From: Paracoccus spongiarum
GTDB taxonomy: Bacteria > Pseudomonadota > Alphaproteobacteria > Rhodobacterales > Rhodobacteraceae
Direction: 5' to 3'
NCBI RefSeq assembly: GCF_030732095.1
Contig: NZ_JAVAMQ010000016.1
Coordinates: forward strand, 1-64,000
Length of the DNA stretch: 64,000 nt
A model generated the notes under the pieces. That model made no database searches, was not told where the DNA came from, and saw only the letters and a list, made by a program, of their open reading frames with translations. Made by a program: the position numbers and the translations under genes. How positions within the stretch are numbered: the stretch's first letter is position 1; the number at the start of each line of letters is the position of its first letter. Positions 9,125-17,077 of this stretch are shown piece after piece.

Positions 9125-9687
9125 TGGGCGTAGGCCTGGAACATCTGAACGCGCTTTATGCCGATAATGCGGACCCGTGGAATTTCGCGGAGAGCAATTA
9201 CGAACAGGACAAGTTCACCGCGACCCGCGCAGCGCTGTCGCGTCCGCGCTATGAGGGCGCTTTTGAGCTGGGCTGCGGGAATGGCCAGCTTGCGCGTCGC
9301 CTCGCGCCGCTTTGCGACACTTATACCGGCATGGACGCCGTGGAAGTCGCCGTGGAGACCGCTCGGCGCACACTTCCACAGGCGTGTTTCCTACAAGGCT
9401 TCTACCCCTGCGCCTTGCCGAAATACGCCTTCGACCTGCTGATCCTGTCCGAGATTTTATACTTCCTTGACCCCAGTGCTTTAAAAACCCTTGCCCGCGA
9501 CATCGCCACGTTCTGGTCCCGGGCCGAGGTGATCTGCGTGACCTACTTGGGTCAGACCGGCCACGGGCTGCAGGGACAGGAGGCGCTGCAGATCTTCACC
9601 GCCGCGCTCGACACACATGCGTTCGAAGCAGTCACACGGACCGAAGGGTATCGCATCGACCGCGGAGTGCCGGAGGATGCGTCATGA
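9121..9687 (+). CDS. Class I SAM methyltransferase, NodS-like
   Basis: 188 residues; GTG at 9121 overlaps the previous stop and ATG at 9124 is an alternative. Motif I is ALELGCGNG-like (FELGCGNGQLARRL, residues about 43-56), with MDAV as acidic loop and LLILSEILYFL as motif IV. The short length and the DPWNF.SNYEQDKF N-terminus resemble NodS-type N-methyltransferases that methylate the free amine of a deacetylated chitooligosaccharide. Following a PIG-L deacetylase, N-methylation of the exposed amine is a coherent inference, not proven. Confidence 0.85.
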   Translation: MMGVGLEHLNALYADNADPWNFAESNYEQDKFTATRAALSRPRYEGAFELGCGNGQLARRLAPLCDTYTGMDAVEVAVETARRTLPQACFLQGFYPCALPKYAFDLLILSEILYFLDPSALKTLARDIATFWSRAEVICVTYLGQTGHGLQGQEALQIFTAALDTHAFEAVTRTEGYRIDRGVPEDAS

Positions 9688-10748
9688 CCAGGCCCCAACC
9701 CCCGGATATCGCTATCGTTATCCCAGCTCGCAACGAGGCTGCGCGGATTGCTGATTGCCTGACTGCACTGGCCGGACAAGTCAGCGAGCGTGTAAGGGTG
9801 ATCCTTGTGGTCAACAACACCACGGACGGCACTGCCGGTTTGGCCCGCAAGGTCGCCAGCGGGAACGGGATCAACCTGTCGGTGCTGGAATGTACATTGG
9901 CCGCGCACGAAGGCGTCGGCACCGCGCGCAGGATGGGTTGCGATCACGCGCTGCGCAACATGCAGGGCCTGCGCAGCCTTCTGACGACGGATGCCGATTG
10001 CATCGTGGCATCGGACTGGATCGCGCGAAACCTCGCGCACTTGGACGAGGCTGACGCGGTCTGTGGCAGGATCGAACCAATGGCGTCCGAAACCGAGATC
10101 CTTGTCGGGATAGATGCGCAGCTCGGCATGCTGGAAGCTACCTATCGCCGACTGGTGCAGGATTTCTTTGCCTGCCACGTTCCGGGTCACGCGGAAATTG
10201 CAGGCACCCATGGCGATGCCGCCGGGGCGAGTCTCGCTCTTACGCGGGAAGCCTACGTGATGGCGGGTGGCTTCGCCCCCGTCAAATGCGGCGAGGACCG
10301 TCGCCTTGTCCGCGCGTTGCGCCGGGCCGGGGCCAGGGTTCTCCACTCCGATTACGTTAGCGTGCAGGCCTCGTGCCGCCTGACCGGACGCGCGCCTGGC
10401 GGAATGTCTCATGCCTTGAAAGTTCGCAGGGGCGCAAGAGACTACCTGATCGACGATAGCCTGCCGCCGGCCGACTGGCTAATCCGGCAGGCCGGTTGCG
10501 GGTGCCTGGGCCCATGGCCGTTGCTGGTGCCTGCCCGGCTGAGGCTGAACGTGCGCGATCTCCCCCGCCACATCGAAATACTCGAAACCTTCCGAAACTC
10601 AGAGCGGGTTCTGCCCGCCGCGAGAACACCGGACGCATCGCTGTTCAAATGCCACGTGATTGGCGCTGCACCGGAAAGAAGGACGGCGATTATTCCTGCC
10701 GTCCCCTCACCGCGACCGTCGGCACGGTCAACCTTGAAAGGAGCCTGA
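9684..10748 (+). CDS. GT2 family glycosyltransferase, last gene of the cluster
   Basis: 354 residues, overlapping the methyltransferase stop by four bases. IAIVIPARNEAARI at the start, VVNNTTDGT near 37-45 and TTDADC near 110 (DxD) define a GT2 GT-A fold. A GEDRRLVRALRRAG segment supplies the acid motif. No membrane helices are evident. The last 60 residues are basic and Pro-rich and may be unstructured. Its stop is one base before the ATG of the DUF892 gene, whose ribosome site (AAAGGAG) lies inside this gene's end, so the mRNA likely continues. Confidence 0.88.
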   Translation: MTRPQPPDIAIVIPARNEAARIADCLTALAGQVSERVRVILVVNNTTDGTAGLARKVASGNGINLSVLECTLAAHEGVGTARRMGCDHALRNMQGLRSLLTTDADCIVASDWIARNLAHLDEADAVCGRIEPMASETEILVGIDAQLGMLEATYRRLVQDFFACHVPGHAEIAGTHGDAAGASLALTREAYVMAGGFAPVKCGEDRRLVRALRRAGARVLHSDYVSVQASCRLTGRAPGGMSHALKVRRGARDYLIDDSLPPADWLIRQAGCGCLGPWPLLVPARLRLNVRDLPRHIEILETFRNSERVLPAARTPDASLFKCHVIGAAPERRTAIIPAVPSPRPSARSTLKGA

Positions 10749-10749
10749 A

Positions 10750-11235
10750 ATGACTAAACTGAAAGATCTGTATATCGAAGAACTACAGGATCTCTGGTCC
10801 GCGAATGACCAGATGTCCGAGGTGGTCTCGGCCATGGCCGACAAGGCCTCGGACAGCGAGCTGGCCGACCGGCTGAGCGCGGCAAAGGACGGCATTGACC
10901 AGCACACCCGGCTGCTGAAATCCCTTCTGGAAGATGCCGATGCTGAGGTGAAGAAGGAGCACTGCAAGGGCATGGAAGGGCTGGTGAAGGAGGCGCGGAA
11001 ACACGCACTCGACAGCGACATGAGCGGCGCCGCGCTGGATGTTGCGATCATCGCGCAATACCAGCGCATGTGCCATTACGGCATCGCCGGGTTCGGCACC
11101 ACCAAAGCCTTTGCCGAGGCTCTTGGCGAAGACGACGCCGCACGCAAGCTCGATGACGCGCTCGATAACATCTACGAGTCCGACGACTTCATGACCGAAC
11201 TGGCCGAACGTTCACGCAATGTCGATGCGGCGTAA
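10750..11235 (+). CDS. DUF892 / YciE-like ferritin-fold protein
   Basis: 161 residues, all helical. The start KLKDLYIEELQDLWSANDQM and the later QYQRMCHYGIAGFGTTKAFAEALG supply Glu and His residues of the DUF892 (YciF/YciE) di-metal four-helix bundle. Family members are small stress-induced ferritin-like proteins. The gene is the end of the EcfG-driven transcript and precedes another stress operon, which fits a general-stress role; metal binding itself is not demonstrated. Confidence 0.9.
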   Translation: MTKLKDLYIEELQDLWSANDQMSEVVSAMADKASDSELADRLSAAKDGIDQHTRLLKSLLEDADAEVKKEHCKGMEGLVKEARKHALDSDMSGAALDVAIIAQYQRMCHYGIAGFGTTKAFAEALGEDDAARKLDDALDNIYESDDFMTELAERSRNVDAA

Positions 11236-11241
11236 ACTTTA

Positions 11242-11269
11242 ACCGGGCCGGCCAGAGGGCCGGTCCGGT
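11242..11269 (+). terminator. Strong GC hairpin after DUF892 gene
   Basis: Twelve-base stem (ACCGGGCCGGCC with GGCCGGTCCGGT, one G-U pair) around an AGAG loop, starting seven bases after the stop. There is no T-run, so it may protect the 3' end or pause transcription more than terminate it. Confidence 0.55.
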
Positions 11270-11291
11270 AATCCTGACAATCTGCCCGAAG

Positions 11292-11316
11292 GGAACGCCG
11301 GAAGGTTGGTTGGGTT
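11292..11316 (+). promoter_or_regulatory. Candidate second EcfG-type promoter
   Basis: GGAAC at 11292-11296, 16-base spacer, GGTT at 11313-11316 (one mismatch to CGTT). It lies about 40 bases ahead of the 22-residue membrane peptide and the LEA-like operon, a position that fits stress induction. Confidence 0.5.
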
Positions 11317-11353
11317 AAGTAAGTATATATTTCGGAGATTCCGGAGAGGTTCA

Positions 11354-11422
11354 ATGCACGCGGTAATTTATCTGATCGGAATCATCGTGGTCGTTCTCGC
11401 AATACTCAATCTCGTCACCTGA
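11354..11422 (+). CDS. 22-residue single-span membrane peptide
   Basis: ATG at 11354 is preceded by GGAGAGG at ideal spacing. The encoded peptide is almost entirely one hydrophobic helix (YLIGIIVVVLAILNLV) with a three-residue N-terminus. It lies 15 bases ahead of the next gene with its own ribosome site. Such tiny stress-linked membrane proteins are common in alphaproteobacteria but usually unannotated. Function is unknown; regulation of a membrane partner is possible. Confidence 0.65.
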   Translation: MHAVIYLIGIIVVVLAILNLVT

Positions 11423-11437
11423 TCCAGGGAGGATACA

Positions 11438-12001
11438 ATGACAGCCCAAAACGAAGAAAAGCCGGACGCCGGCAAGACCATTTCCGAGAAGACAAGGGAA
11501 GCTGCCGAGGCTGTGTCGGAGACAGCGAAGGAACATGCTCAGGATCTGAGCAGAACGGTCGTTTCCGAAGCGAAGGACTATGCAGGGCAGGCCAAGGATG
11601 CGGCGGCTGGCGAAGTCAAGAACGTCGCCTCGGCGCTCAGGACAGCCGCGAGCGAATTGCGCAGCGGCTCACCGCAAGAGCGCACCTTCGGTCAGATTGC
11701 GGACACGCTGGCGGGAGCCTCCGACGCGTTGCGCGACAAGGATCTGGGCGAGATGGTCGGTGCCATAAATGATTTCGCACGGCGCAATCCCATGCTCTTT
11801 CTTGGAAGCGCGGCCCTGATCGGTCTTGCCGCAACCCGTTTCGCCAAGGCGAGCGGCGGATCGTCTTATCCCCGAGCGGAGACATCCGGCTTGCAAAGCG
11901 GGCAGTCCACATATCCGCCGGCGACAACGTCATCCGTGCTGCCGACTGGCAGCACTTCGGCGCCTGCCAGCACGAGAACACGGGAAGGAGGCGCAGCATG
12001 A
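11438..12001 (+). CDS. LEA-like / DUF883-like stress protein with one membrane helix
   Basis: 187 residues. Residues 10-90 are Ala/Lys/Glu-rich amphipathic 11-mers (AKEHAQDL, AKDYAGQAKDAAAGEVKN) of the late-embryogenesis-abundant type. A hydrophobic helix (NPMLFLGSAALIGLAATRF, about 117-135) follows, then a Ser/Thr/Pro-rich tail. This resembles ElaB/YqjD/DUF883 membrane-anchored stress proteins. Its ATG has GGGAGG ahead. It overlaps the next gene by four bases. Confidence 0.75.
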   Translation: MTAQNEEKPDAGKTISEKTREAAEAVSETAKEHAQDLSRTVVSEAKDYAGQAKDAAAGEVKNVASALRTAASELRSGSPQERTFGQIADTLAGASDALRDKDLGEMVGAINDFARRNPMLFLGSAALIGLAATRFAKASGGSSYPRAETSGLQSGQSTYPPATTSSVLPTGSTSAPASTRTREGGAA

Positions 12002-12396
12002 CACACGATCCTAACAAGTCCACCGGCGGCCTGCTGAGCGATGCGCTCTCCCATGTGAGCTCGCTTGTTCGCAACGAGGTCGACCTGGCGCGCGCCGAGG
12101 TGAACGAGAACCTCAAAAGCGCCGGGATCGCCATCGGCATGATCGTTGGGGCAATCGTCGTGGCCCTGACGGCGCTCAACGTCCTTTCGGCCGCGCTTGT
12201 CGCAGCCCTGACCGAGGCGGGCATCCCCGCCGGCTGGTCCGCCCTAATCGTCGGGGTGATCTTTGGCATCATCGCCTATGTGATGTTGAACAAGGGTACG
12301 AACGATCTGAAACTCAACAGTCTGGCTCCGACGCGGACTGCGAAGAACGTGAAGCGCGATGCGCAAGCCGTGAAGGAGGCATACGATGACAAGTGA
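11998..12396 (+). CDS. Phage-holin-superfamily-III-like membrane protein (PF07332 type)
   Basis: 132 residues. An amphipathic N-terminal helix (LLSDALSHVSSLVRNEVDLARAEV) precedes two membrane helices (AIGMIVGAIVVALTALNVLSAAL and SALIVGVIFGIIAYVML), ending in a basic tail. This is the standard layout of the YqjE/holin-3_6 proteins that sit between YqjD-like and DUF3618-like genes in many bacteria. In this chromosomal stress context it is not a lysis protein. It overlaps the DUF3618 gene by 11 bases. Confidence 0.8.
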   Translation: MTHDPNKSTGGLLSDALSHVSSLVRNEVDLARAEVNENLKSAGIAIGMIVGAIVVALTALNVLSAALVAALTEAGIPAGWSALIVGVIFGIIAYVMLNKGTNDLKLNSLAPTRTAKNVKRDAQAVKEAYDDK

Positions 12397-13630
12397 TACC
12401 CGCTCTCCCGAAGAGATCGAACGCGATATCGAACGCGAACGCGCAGGTCTGCGTGATACGCTCGGGGACTTGCAGGACAAGTTCTCGGTTGAGACCATTG
12501 CGCGGCAATTCACCGATCAATTCCGCGAACATGGCGGTGAGATCGGACGATCTGTCTCCGATGCCGTCAAGAGAAATCCAGTTGCTTTGGCCTTGACCGG
12601 AGTGGGCATCGCCTGGTTGATGATGGGCAATCGTTCGGATGATGTTTATCGGCGCGACGACTATAATCGCCGGGACGATTACCGCCGTTATCGGTCGCGT
12701 CTGGACCACGAACGATCTCACGACGATGCCCGATCTTCTTATGATCGAGACGATCGGCTATCCCGCTCACGGCAATGGAGCAGCCCCGATCGGCATCTTT
12801 ATTCGGGGCGCTTTGGCAGCACGCACGACGCCCCTGCCTGGGCTCGGACGCGCCAGGAGGACGATGAGAATGATGTAACCGAGCGCATTGGACAGGCGGC
12901 CTCTTCGGCGCGCAGTTCGGTCTCGGATGCAACATCCAGTATCTCCGCCAGCGCCAGTGATGCGGGTTCTCGTGTTGCGGAAACTGCGCGCTCTGCCGGA
13001 TCAGGCGTGGCCGACAAGGCTAAGGATCTCGCTGCGTCTGCCAGGGATGCGGGCAGTTCAACTGCGGAAACGGTCCAGAACCTGACCTCAACCGCTGCCG
13101 ACCGCGCCGCTGCCCTTCGTAACCGATTGGCGCAAGGGACGGAAGACCTGACCGAGGAGGCACGCAAGCGCGTCATCGACGCGCGACACCGCGCGGTGGA
13201 GGCTCGCGAGGCGGCAGCCGAATACGCCCGCAAGGGCCGCGATCGCGTCATTGACATCTTCGAGGAACAGCCGCTGATCGCGGGTGCCCTGGCCGTGGCG
13301 CTTGGTGCCGCTCTCGGAGCCGCGCTGCCGCGCACCCGGATCGAGGATGAATATCTCGGTGAGCAGAGCGATAACTTGATCGAAGAGGCGGAGCGCATCT
13401 TTGCCGAGGAAAAGGAAAAGCTCGGCAAAGTCGCCGACGCGGTAAAGGACGAGGCCGGCAAGGCGGCACGCGATCTTAAGGATGAAGCGGATGAAGCCGC
13501 ATCGAAAGTGGCTCAGACGGCAAAGGACAAGGCCACCTCTGCGGGCAAGCGCGTTTCCGATGCCGCCAGGACGGAAGCCGAAAAGCATGATCTGGGCGAC
13601 GTGAAGAAGTCGCCGAAATCCTCCTCCTGA
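12386..13630 (+). CDS. DUF3618 protein with long LEA-like tail
   Basis: 414 residues. Residues about 1-75 are the DUF3618 domain (RSPEEIERDIERERAGLRDTL, then a short hydrophobic helix ALALTGVGIAWLMMG). Residues 80-150 are rich in Arg, Asp and Tyr and look disordered. Residues about 165-300 and 330-410 are Ala-rich LEA-type repeats (DKAKDLAAS, DKATSAGKRVSDAA), with a second hydrophobic segment (PLIAGALAVALGAALGAALP) between. It probably spans or lines the inner membrane and protects it under stress. It ends at a strong terminator. Confidence 0.82.
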   Translation: MTSDTRSPEEIERDIERERAGLRDTLGDLQDKFSVETIARQFTDQFREHGGEIGRSVSDAVKRNPVALALTGVGIAWLMMGNRSDDVYRRDDYNRRDDYRRYRSRLDHERSHDDARSSYDRDDRLSRSRQWSSPDRHLYSGRFGSTHDAPAWARTRQEDDENDVTERIGQAASSARSSVSDATSSISASASDAGSRVAETARSAGSGVADKAKDLAASARDAGSSTAETVQNLTSTAADRAAALRNRLAQGTEDLTEEARKRVIDARHRAVEAREAAAEYARKGRDRVIDIFEEQPLIAGALAVALGAALGAALPRTRIEDEYLGEQSDNLIEEAERIFAEEKEKLGKVADAVKDEAGKAARDLKDEADEAASKVAQTAKDKATSAGKRVSDAARTEAEKHDLGDVKKSPKSSS

Positions 13631-13636
13631 CCCATG

Positions 13637-13666
13637 CCCGGTCCGCAAAGCCGCGGGCCGGGTTTT
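13637..13666 (+). terminator. Rho-independent terminator of the stress operon
   Basis: Ten-pair stem CCCGGTCCGC / GCGGGCCGGG with one G-U pair, six-base loop and TTTT tail, starting seven bases after the DUF3618 stop. Confidence 0.85.
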
Positions 13667-13683
13667 ACGAAAGCAAAAATTAT

Positions 13684-14634
13684 ATGGCACGTGGCAGACA
13701 AGCGGAATCGCCTACCGACATTCCCGCGAAGGGATGGAAGGACATTACCCTCAGAGTAAAATCAGAACTGGCCGACGATCATGTCGGCCTCATCGCGGCC
13801 GGCGTTGCATTTTACGCGTTGCTGGCGATCTTCCCTGCCCTCACCGCCCTGATGGCCCTGGGCGGTCTGGTGCTGGAACCCTCCGAGGTGACGGCACAAC
13901 TGGACCAGTTGACCGACGTGATGCCGCAGGAAGCCGAGCAGATCATCCTGGATCAGGCCGTGGCCGTCGCCGGATCGCGCGAAGGCGGGCTCGGCCTTGC
14001 CTTTATCGTAGGTCTATTGCTCGCGATATACTCTGCGTCCAAAGGCATGGGCAGCCTGATGGAAGGATTGAACGTCGCCTATGACGAGGAAGAAACGCGC
14101 GGCTTCATCTCGAAAACCCTCTGGACGCTCGGACTCACGGTGTTCCTGATCCTCGGGCTTGTCCTTGGCCTGCTCGCGACATTGGCGCTACCGGCGGTTT
14201 TGAACCTCATTGCGCTGCCCGATTGGCTGGAGACCGGGATGGGATTGGCACGTTGGATGATCCTCGCCTTGATGACGGTGTTCGGCTTGGCTGTGATCTA
14301 CCGCTACGGCCCATCACGCGACGATGCGGAATGGAAATGGCTCAGCCCCGGTGCTGTTGCGGCCTGCCTGATATGGGTGATCGCATCGGTGGGCTTTTCG
14401 ATCTATGTCAGCAACTTCGGCAGCTACAACGAAACCTTCGGCAGCATGGCAGGGGTCATCATCCTGCTGATGTGGCTGTGGATTTCGGCATTCATTATCC
14501 TGATGGGTGCGGAACTGAACGCGGAAATCGAAGCGCAGACAGCACATGATACGACAGTAGGGCCGGACGAGCCGATGGGTGAAAGGGACGCCGAGAAGGC
14601 TGACAGACTGGGCCCGACACAAGGACGATCCTGA
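13684..14634 (+). CDS. YihY/BrkB family inner-membrane protein
   Basis: 316 residues. Six hydrophobic segments are visible between residues 35 and 275, with the family patterns HVGLIAAGVAFYALLAIFPALTAL, YSASKGMGSLMEGLNVAYDEEETR and SNFGSYNETFGSMAGVIILLMWLWISAFIILMGAELNAE. Family function is still unknown (once mis-called ribonuclease BN). No good ribosome site precedes ATG at 13684; it follows the upstream terminator by 17 bases and its promoter would have to overlap that terminator, or it is read through. Confidence 0.9.
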   Translation: MARGRQAESPTDIPAKGWKDITLRVKSELADDHVGLIAAGVAFYALLAIFPALTALMALGGLVLEPSEVTAQLDQLTDVMPQEAEQIILDQAVAVAGSREGGLGLAFIVGLLLAIYSASKGMGSLMEGLNVAYDEEETRGFISKTLWTLGLTVFLILGLVLGLLATLALPAVLNLIALPDWLETGMGLARWMILALMTVFGLAVIYRYGPSRDDAEWKWLSPGAVAACLIWVIASVGFSIYVSNFGSYNETFGSMAGVIILLMWLWISAFIILMGAELNAEIEAQTAHDTTVGPDEPMGERDAEKADRLGPTQGRS

Positions 14635-14658
14635 CGGACGGTCATTTGGTGAGATTGG

Positions 14659-15300
14659 TCAGCGGTCTGATCCGCAGCAAGAACCGCAAAGGTCAATACG
14701 CCCCAGATTGACAATCTCGTTCGATGATAACCCGCCAATCAGATCGCCGCCGTTCGGATGGAGCACTTGCCCCGTCATGTAGGACACATCCTCACAGGCG
14801 AGAAACAGCATCGAGGGTGCTACCTCGTTCGGCTCGCCGAGCCGGCCGAGGGGCGCGCACTTCCCAATATCCTCCACCTTGTAAGGAGGAAACGATGCGG
14901 GGATCAGCGGCGGCCAGATCCGGCCCGGCGCGACCCCGTTCACCCGGATCCCGCGCGGCGCCAGTTTCGATGACATTGCCCGCACGAAAGACAGGATTGC
15001 CCCCTTGCTGGACCCATAGTCGATCAGCAGGTCCTGCCCGCGATAGGCGGTGACGGAGGTCGTGCAGATGATGGATGCACCCTTCTCAAGATGCGGCAAT
15101 GCCGCCTGCACCATGAAGAAATGACCGCCGATGTTCGTCCGGAACGTGCGGAAAAGCTGCTCTTCGGATATCTCTGTGACCTCTTCCCGCGCATGCTGTT
15201 CGGCGGCGTTGCAGATCAACACGCCAAACCTGCCGAACCTGTTGTCGCGTTGCCCTTTAATCTGAGACGGGACGGGGAGTGGGCAAAACTTGGGGGTCAT
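14659..15300 (-). pseudogene. Short-chain dehydrogenase (YghA-like) lacking the cofactor-binding segment
   Basis: 213 residues. The C-terminal two thirds are a good SDR: ICNAAEQ (NNAG-equivalent), catalytic Ser in STTSVTAYRG-like ICTTSVTAYRG, YGSSKGAILSFVR (YxxxK) and PLGRLGEPNEVAPSMLFLAC. The first 20 residues resemble the start of YghA-like SDRs but jump straight to the NAG strand, so the glycine-rich Rossmann turn and about 80 residues are missing. An internal deletion is the simplest explanation, and the product cannot bind NAD(P) normally. Confidence 0.75.
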
Positions 15301-15380
15301 GCGGCTGCTCTTTGGTAGGCTCCGGTTAGCCGACAGTCGAGAACGGCGGCGCGGGCAAAAGCCAATCCACGGAGCCTTCC

Positions 15381-15464
15381 ATGACGATACTCACCGACAC
15401 CCAGACCCTGATCCTAAAGCGTCCCGCCCGAAGGTTGAATCATGATGGTTTCCGGATGGCTTGA
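15381..15464 (+). pseudogene. Truncated start of a DUF3489-like gene
   Basis: GGAG precedes ATG at 15381; the first 12 residues (MTILTDTQTLIL) resemble the usual DUF3489 start (T-x-L-T-D-T-Q). Similarity then stops and a stop follows at codon 28, just where IS630-like sequence begins. It appears to be a gene cut by insertion. The call rests on a short match and is tentative. Confidence 0.35.
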
Positions 15465-15496
15465 TTTGCGATTCCTCCTTTTCAGGAGGATGGATC

Positions 15497-15806
15497 ATGT
15501 CAGCACCTTTGCCAGATGCGCTGCGCGCGCGGTTTCAGAGATTGATTGAGGAAGGGTTAAGCGGGCGTGCGGCGGCGCTGCGCCTTCAGCTTTCTGCGGC
15601 GACTGGAGCGCGTTGGGCGCTGGCGATCCGGCAGACGGGTTGCGCCCGAGCGGGCCCGCAAGGCCGTCCTGCGGGCAAGGGGAAGCTCGATCCGCACCGT
15701 GCCTTCCTTTGCTGAAGTCATCGGTCAGGACGGGGATATGACGATGCCCGAACTGGCTGCCGCCCTGCTGGACGCAACAGGTGTGCGGGCCCATCCGACG
15801 ATGATC
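15497..15806 (+). pseudogene. IS630-family transposase, 5' fragment with frameshift
   Basis: The first frame begins MSAPLPDALRARFQRLIEEG and GKGKLDPHRAF; an extra base near 15706 then forces a stop, and the reading continues in another frame with AEVIGQDGDMTMPELAAALLDATG. This is the N-terminal helix-turn-helix part of an IS630 transposase. At about 15806 it joins IS3-type sequence in frame, so the catalytic DDE part is gone. Confidence 0.8.
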
Positions 15807-16206
15807 CACCAGTGGAAGAAGGCGCTGCTCGAGGGGGCATCGGAGATCTTCGAACGCGGCGGGAAGAAGAAGGCTGAGGTCGACGAGGAGACGGTGCGGT
15901 CGCTGCACGCCAAGATCGGGGAACTGGCTGTCGCCAACGATTTTTTTGTCACGAAAGCTCAAGCCCTGGACCGGCAAGTGAGGCGCGGAATGATTGAACG
16001 TCACCACCCTAAGCTGTCGGTCGGGACGCAATGAGTGCGTCTACCTGCACGCTAGGGAGACCGGTTCGCAGGCCAAGGCCGGCGTTGGCCGATGGATCAC
16101 CTTCTACAACCACCAGCGGCCTCACGCCGCCCATGGCGGACAGCCGCCCGCCGTGGTCTACTTCAACCAGATCGAAACCGACCAGCAGGGGCAGAAAGTA
16201 GCTTAA
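15807..16206 (+). pseudogene. IS3-family OrfA/OrfB remnant
   Basis: The part up to about 15981 encodes IS3 OrfA sequence (HQWKKALLEGASEIFERG, coiled-coil AKIGELAVANDF), beginning without its N-terminus and carrying a seven-T run at 15941-15947 that shifts the frame. OrfB then starts (MIERHHPKLSVG) but after 14 residues jumps to the OrfB C-terminus (ECVYLHARETGS...WITFYNHQRPHAAHGGQPP), so almost the entire integrase core is deleted. The element is dead. Confidence 0.8.
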
Positions 16207-16477
16207 GTTACGCCAGATCCTGTCCAAGAGATGGGGAGTAGCTCAGTGGAACGAAACCGGACGCTACAATGGGTCAAGCCTAGAAGCTTATCAGACCGGC
16301 CGAAGAGTTCACCGCGGTTGAAGCCACTTAACGTTTGACTGTTCGTCCGGCGCGCCGTGTTCGTCTGATACGCGGCGTAGCGGATGGCCATCACCACCGG
16401 CAATCCGCTACGCCTGTCTTGCGTTGATCTTCTTCCGTGAGCGGGCCCTCAAATGGTTTGTCGAGACCGCCCCGTTT

Positions 16478-17047
16478 TTAATTCCCGGCTGCGAGCCCAG
16501 CGCCCGCACCTGCCGCGACTTGCTCCACGAGTTTTGCACAGAAGGCGGGTAAATCGTTGGGGTCGCGGCTTGTGACAAGGCCGTTTTCGACTACCACTTC
16601 CTCATCGATCCATGTACCGCCGGCGTTCTCGATATCGATCTTCAGCGTTGGGTAGGACGTCAGGGAACGCCCCTTAAGCACGTCAGCCTCAATCAATGTC
16701 CAGGGTGCATGGCATATAGCCGCAACCGGTTTTTTTTGATCGAAGAAGGCCCGGATGAAACCAATTGCCTCGCCGCTGCCGCGCAGCTTGTCGGCGCCAA
16801 CAGTCCCTCCGGGCACGACAAGACCGTCGAAATCGTCGGCTTTGACCTCGTCAAACGTCTTGTCGATAGTATAGCTGCCGCCCTCGTCAAGGTCGCTATT
16901 GACTGTACGAGCCAGGCCCGCTTCAAAACTGATCACGGTCACTTTGCCGCCAGCCTCCTCGATAGCTTGCTTGGGCTTCGAGAATTCTGGTTCTTCCGTC
17001 CCGCGGGGCGCGATCAGAACCGCAACTGATTTGCCCTGTAATGTCAT
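16478..17047 (-). CDS. PfpI/DJ-1 family class I glutamine-amidotransferase-like protein
   Basis: 189 residues from ATG at 17047, which has AAAGGAAA ahead; an upstream TTG would add seven residues. LVVPGGTVGADKLR and AAICHAPWTLIEADVLKGRSLTSYP are the PfpI nucleophile elbow (Cys of ICHAP) and flanking strand. Related proteins act in protein or glyoxal damage repair. It lies 30 bases after the formaldehyde dehydrogenase gene on the same strand, so the pair may form an aldehyde-detoxification operon. Confidence 0.9.
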   Translation of the reverse strand: MTLQGKSVAVLIAPRGTEEPEFSKPKQAIEEAGGKVTVISFEAGLARTVNSDLDEGGSYTIDKTFDEVKADDFDGLVVPGGTVGADKLRGSGEAIGFIRAFFDQKKPVAAICHAPWTLIEADVLKGRSLTSYPTLKIDIENAGGTWIDEEVVVENGLVTSRDPNDLPAFCAKLVEQVAAGAGAGLAAGN

Positions 17048-17077
17048 AGCTATTTCCTTTTCCGTCAAAGATTAAGG

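Noticed and set aside
11998..12396. Phage holin
   Set aside because: Despite the holin superfamily fold, it lies in a chromosomal stress operon between LEA-like and DUF3618 genes, where this family is not a lysis protein.
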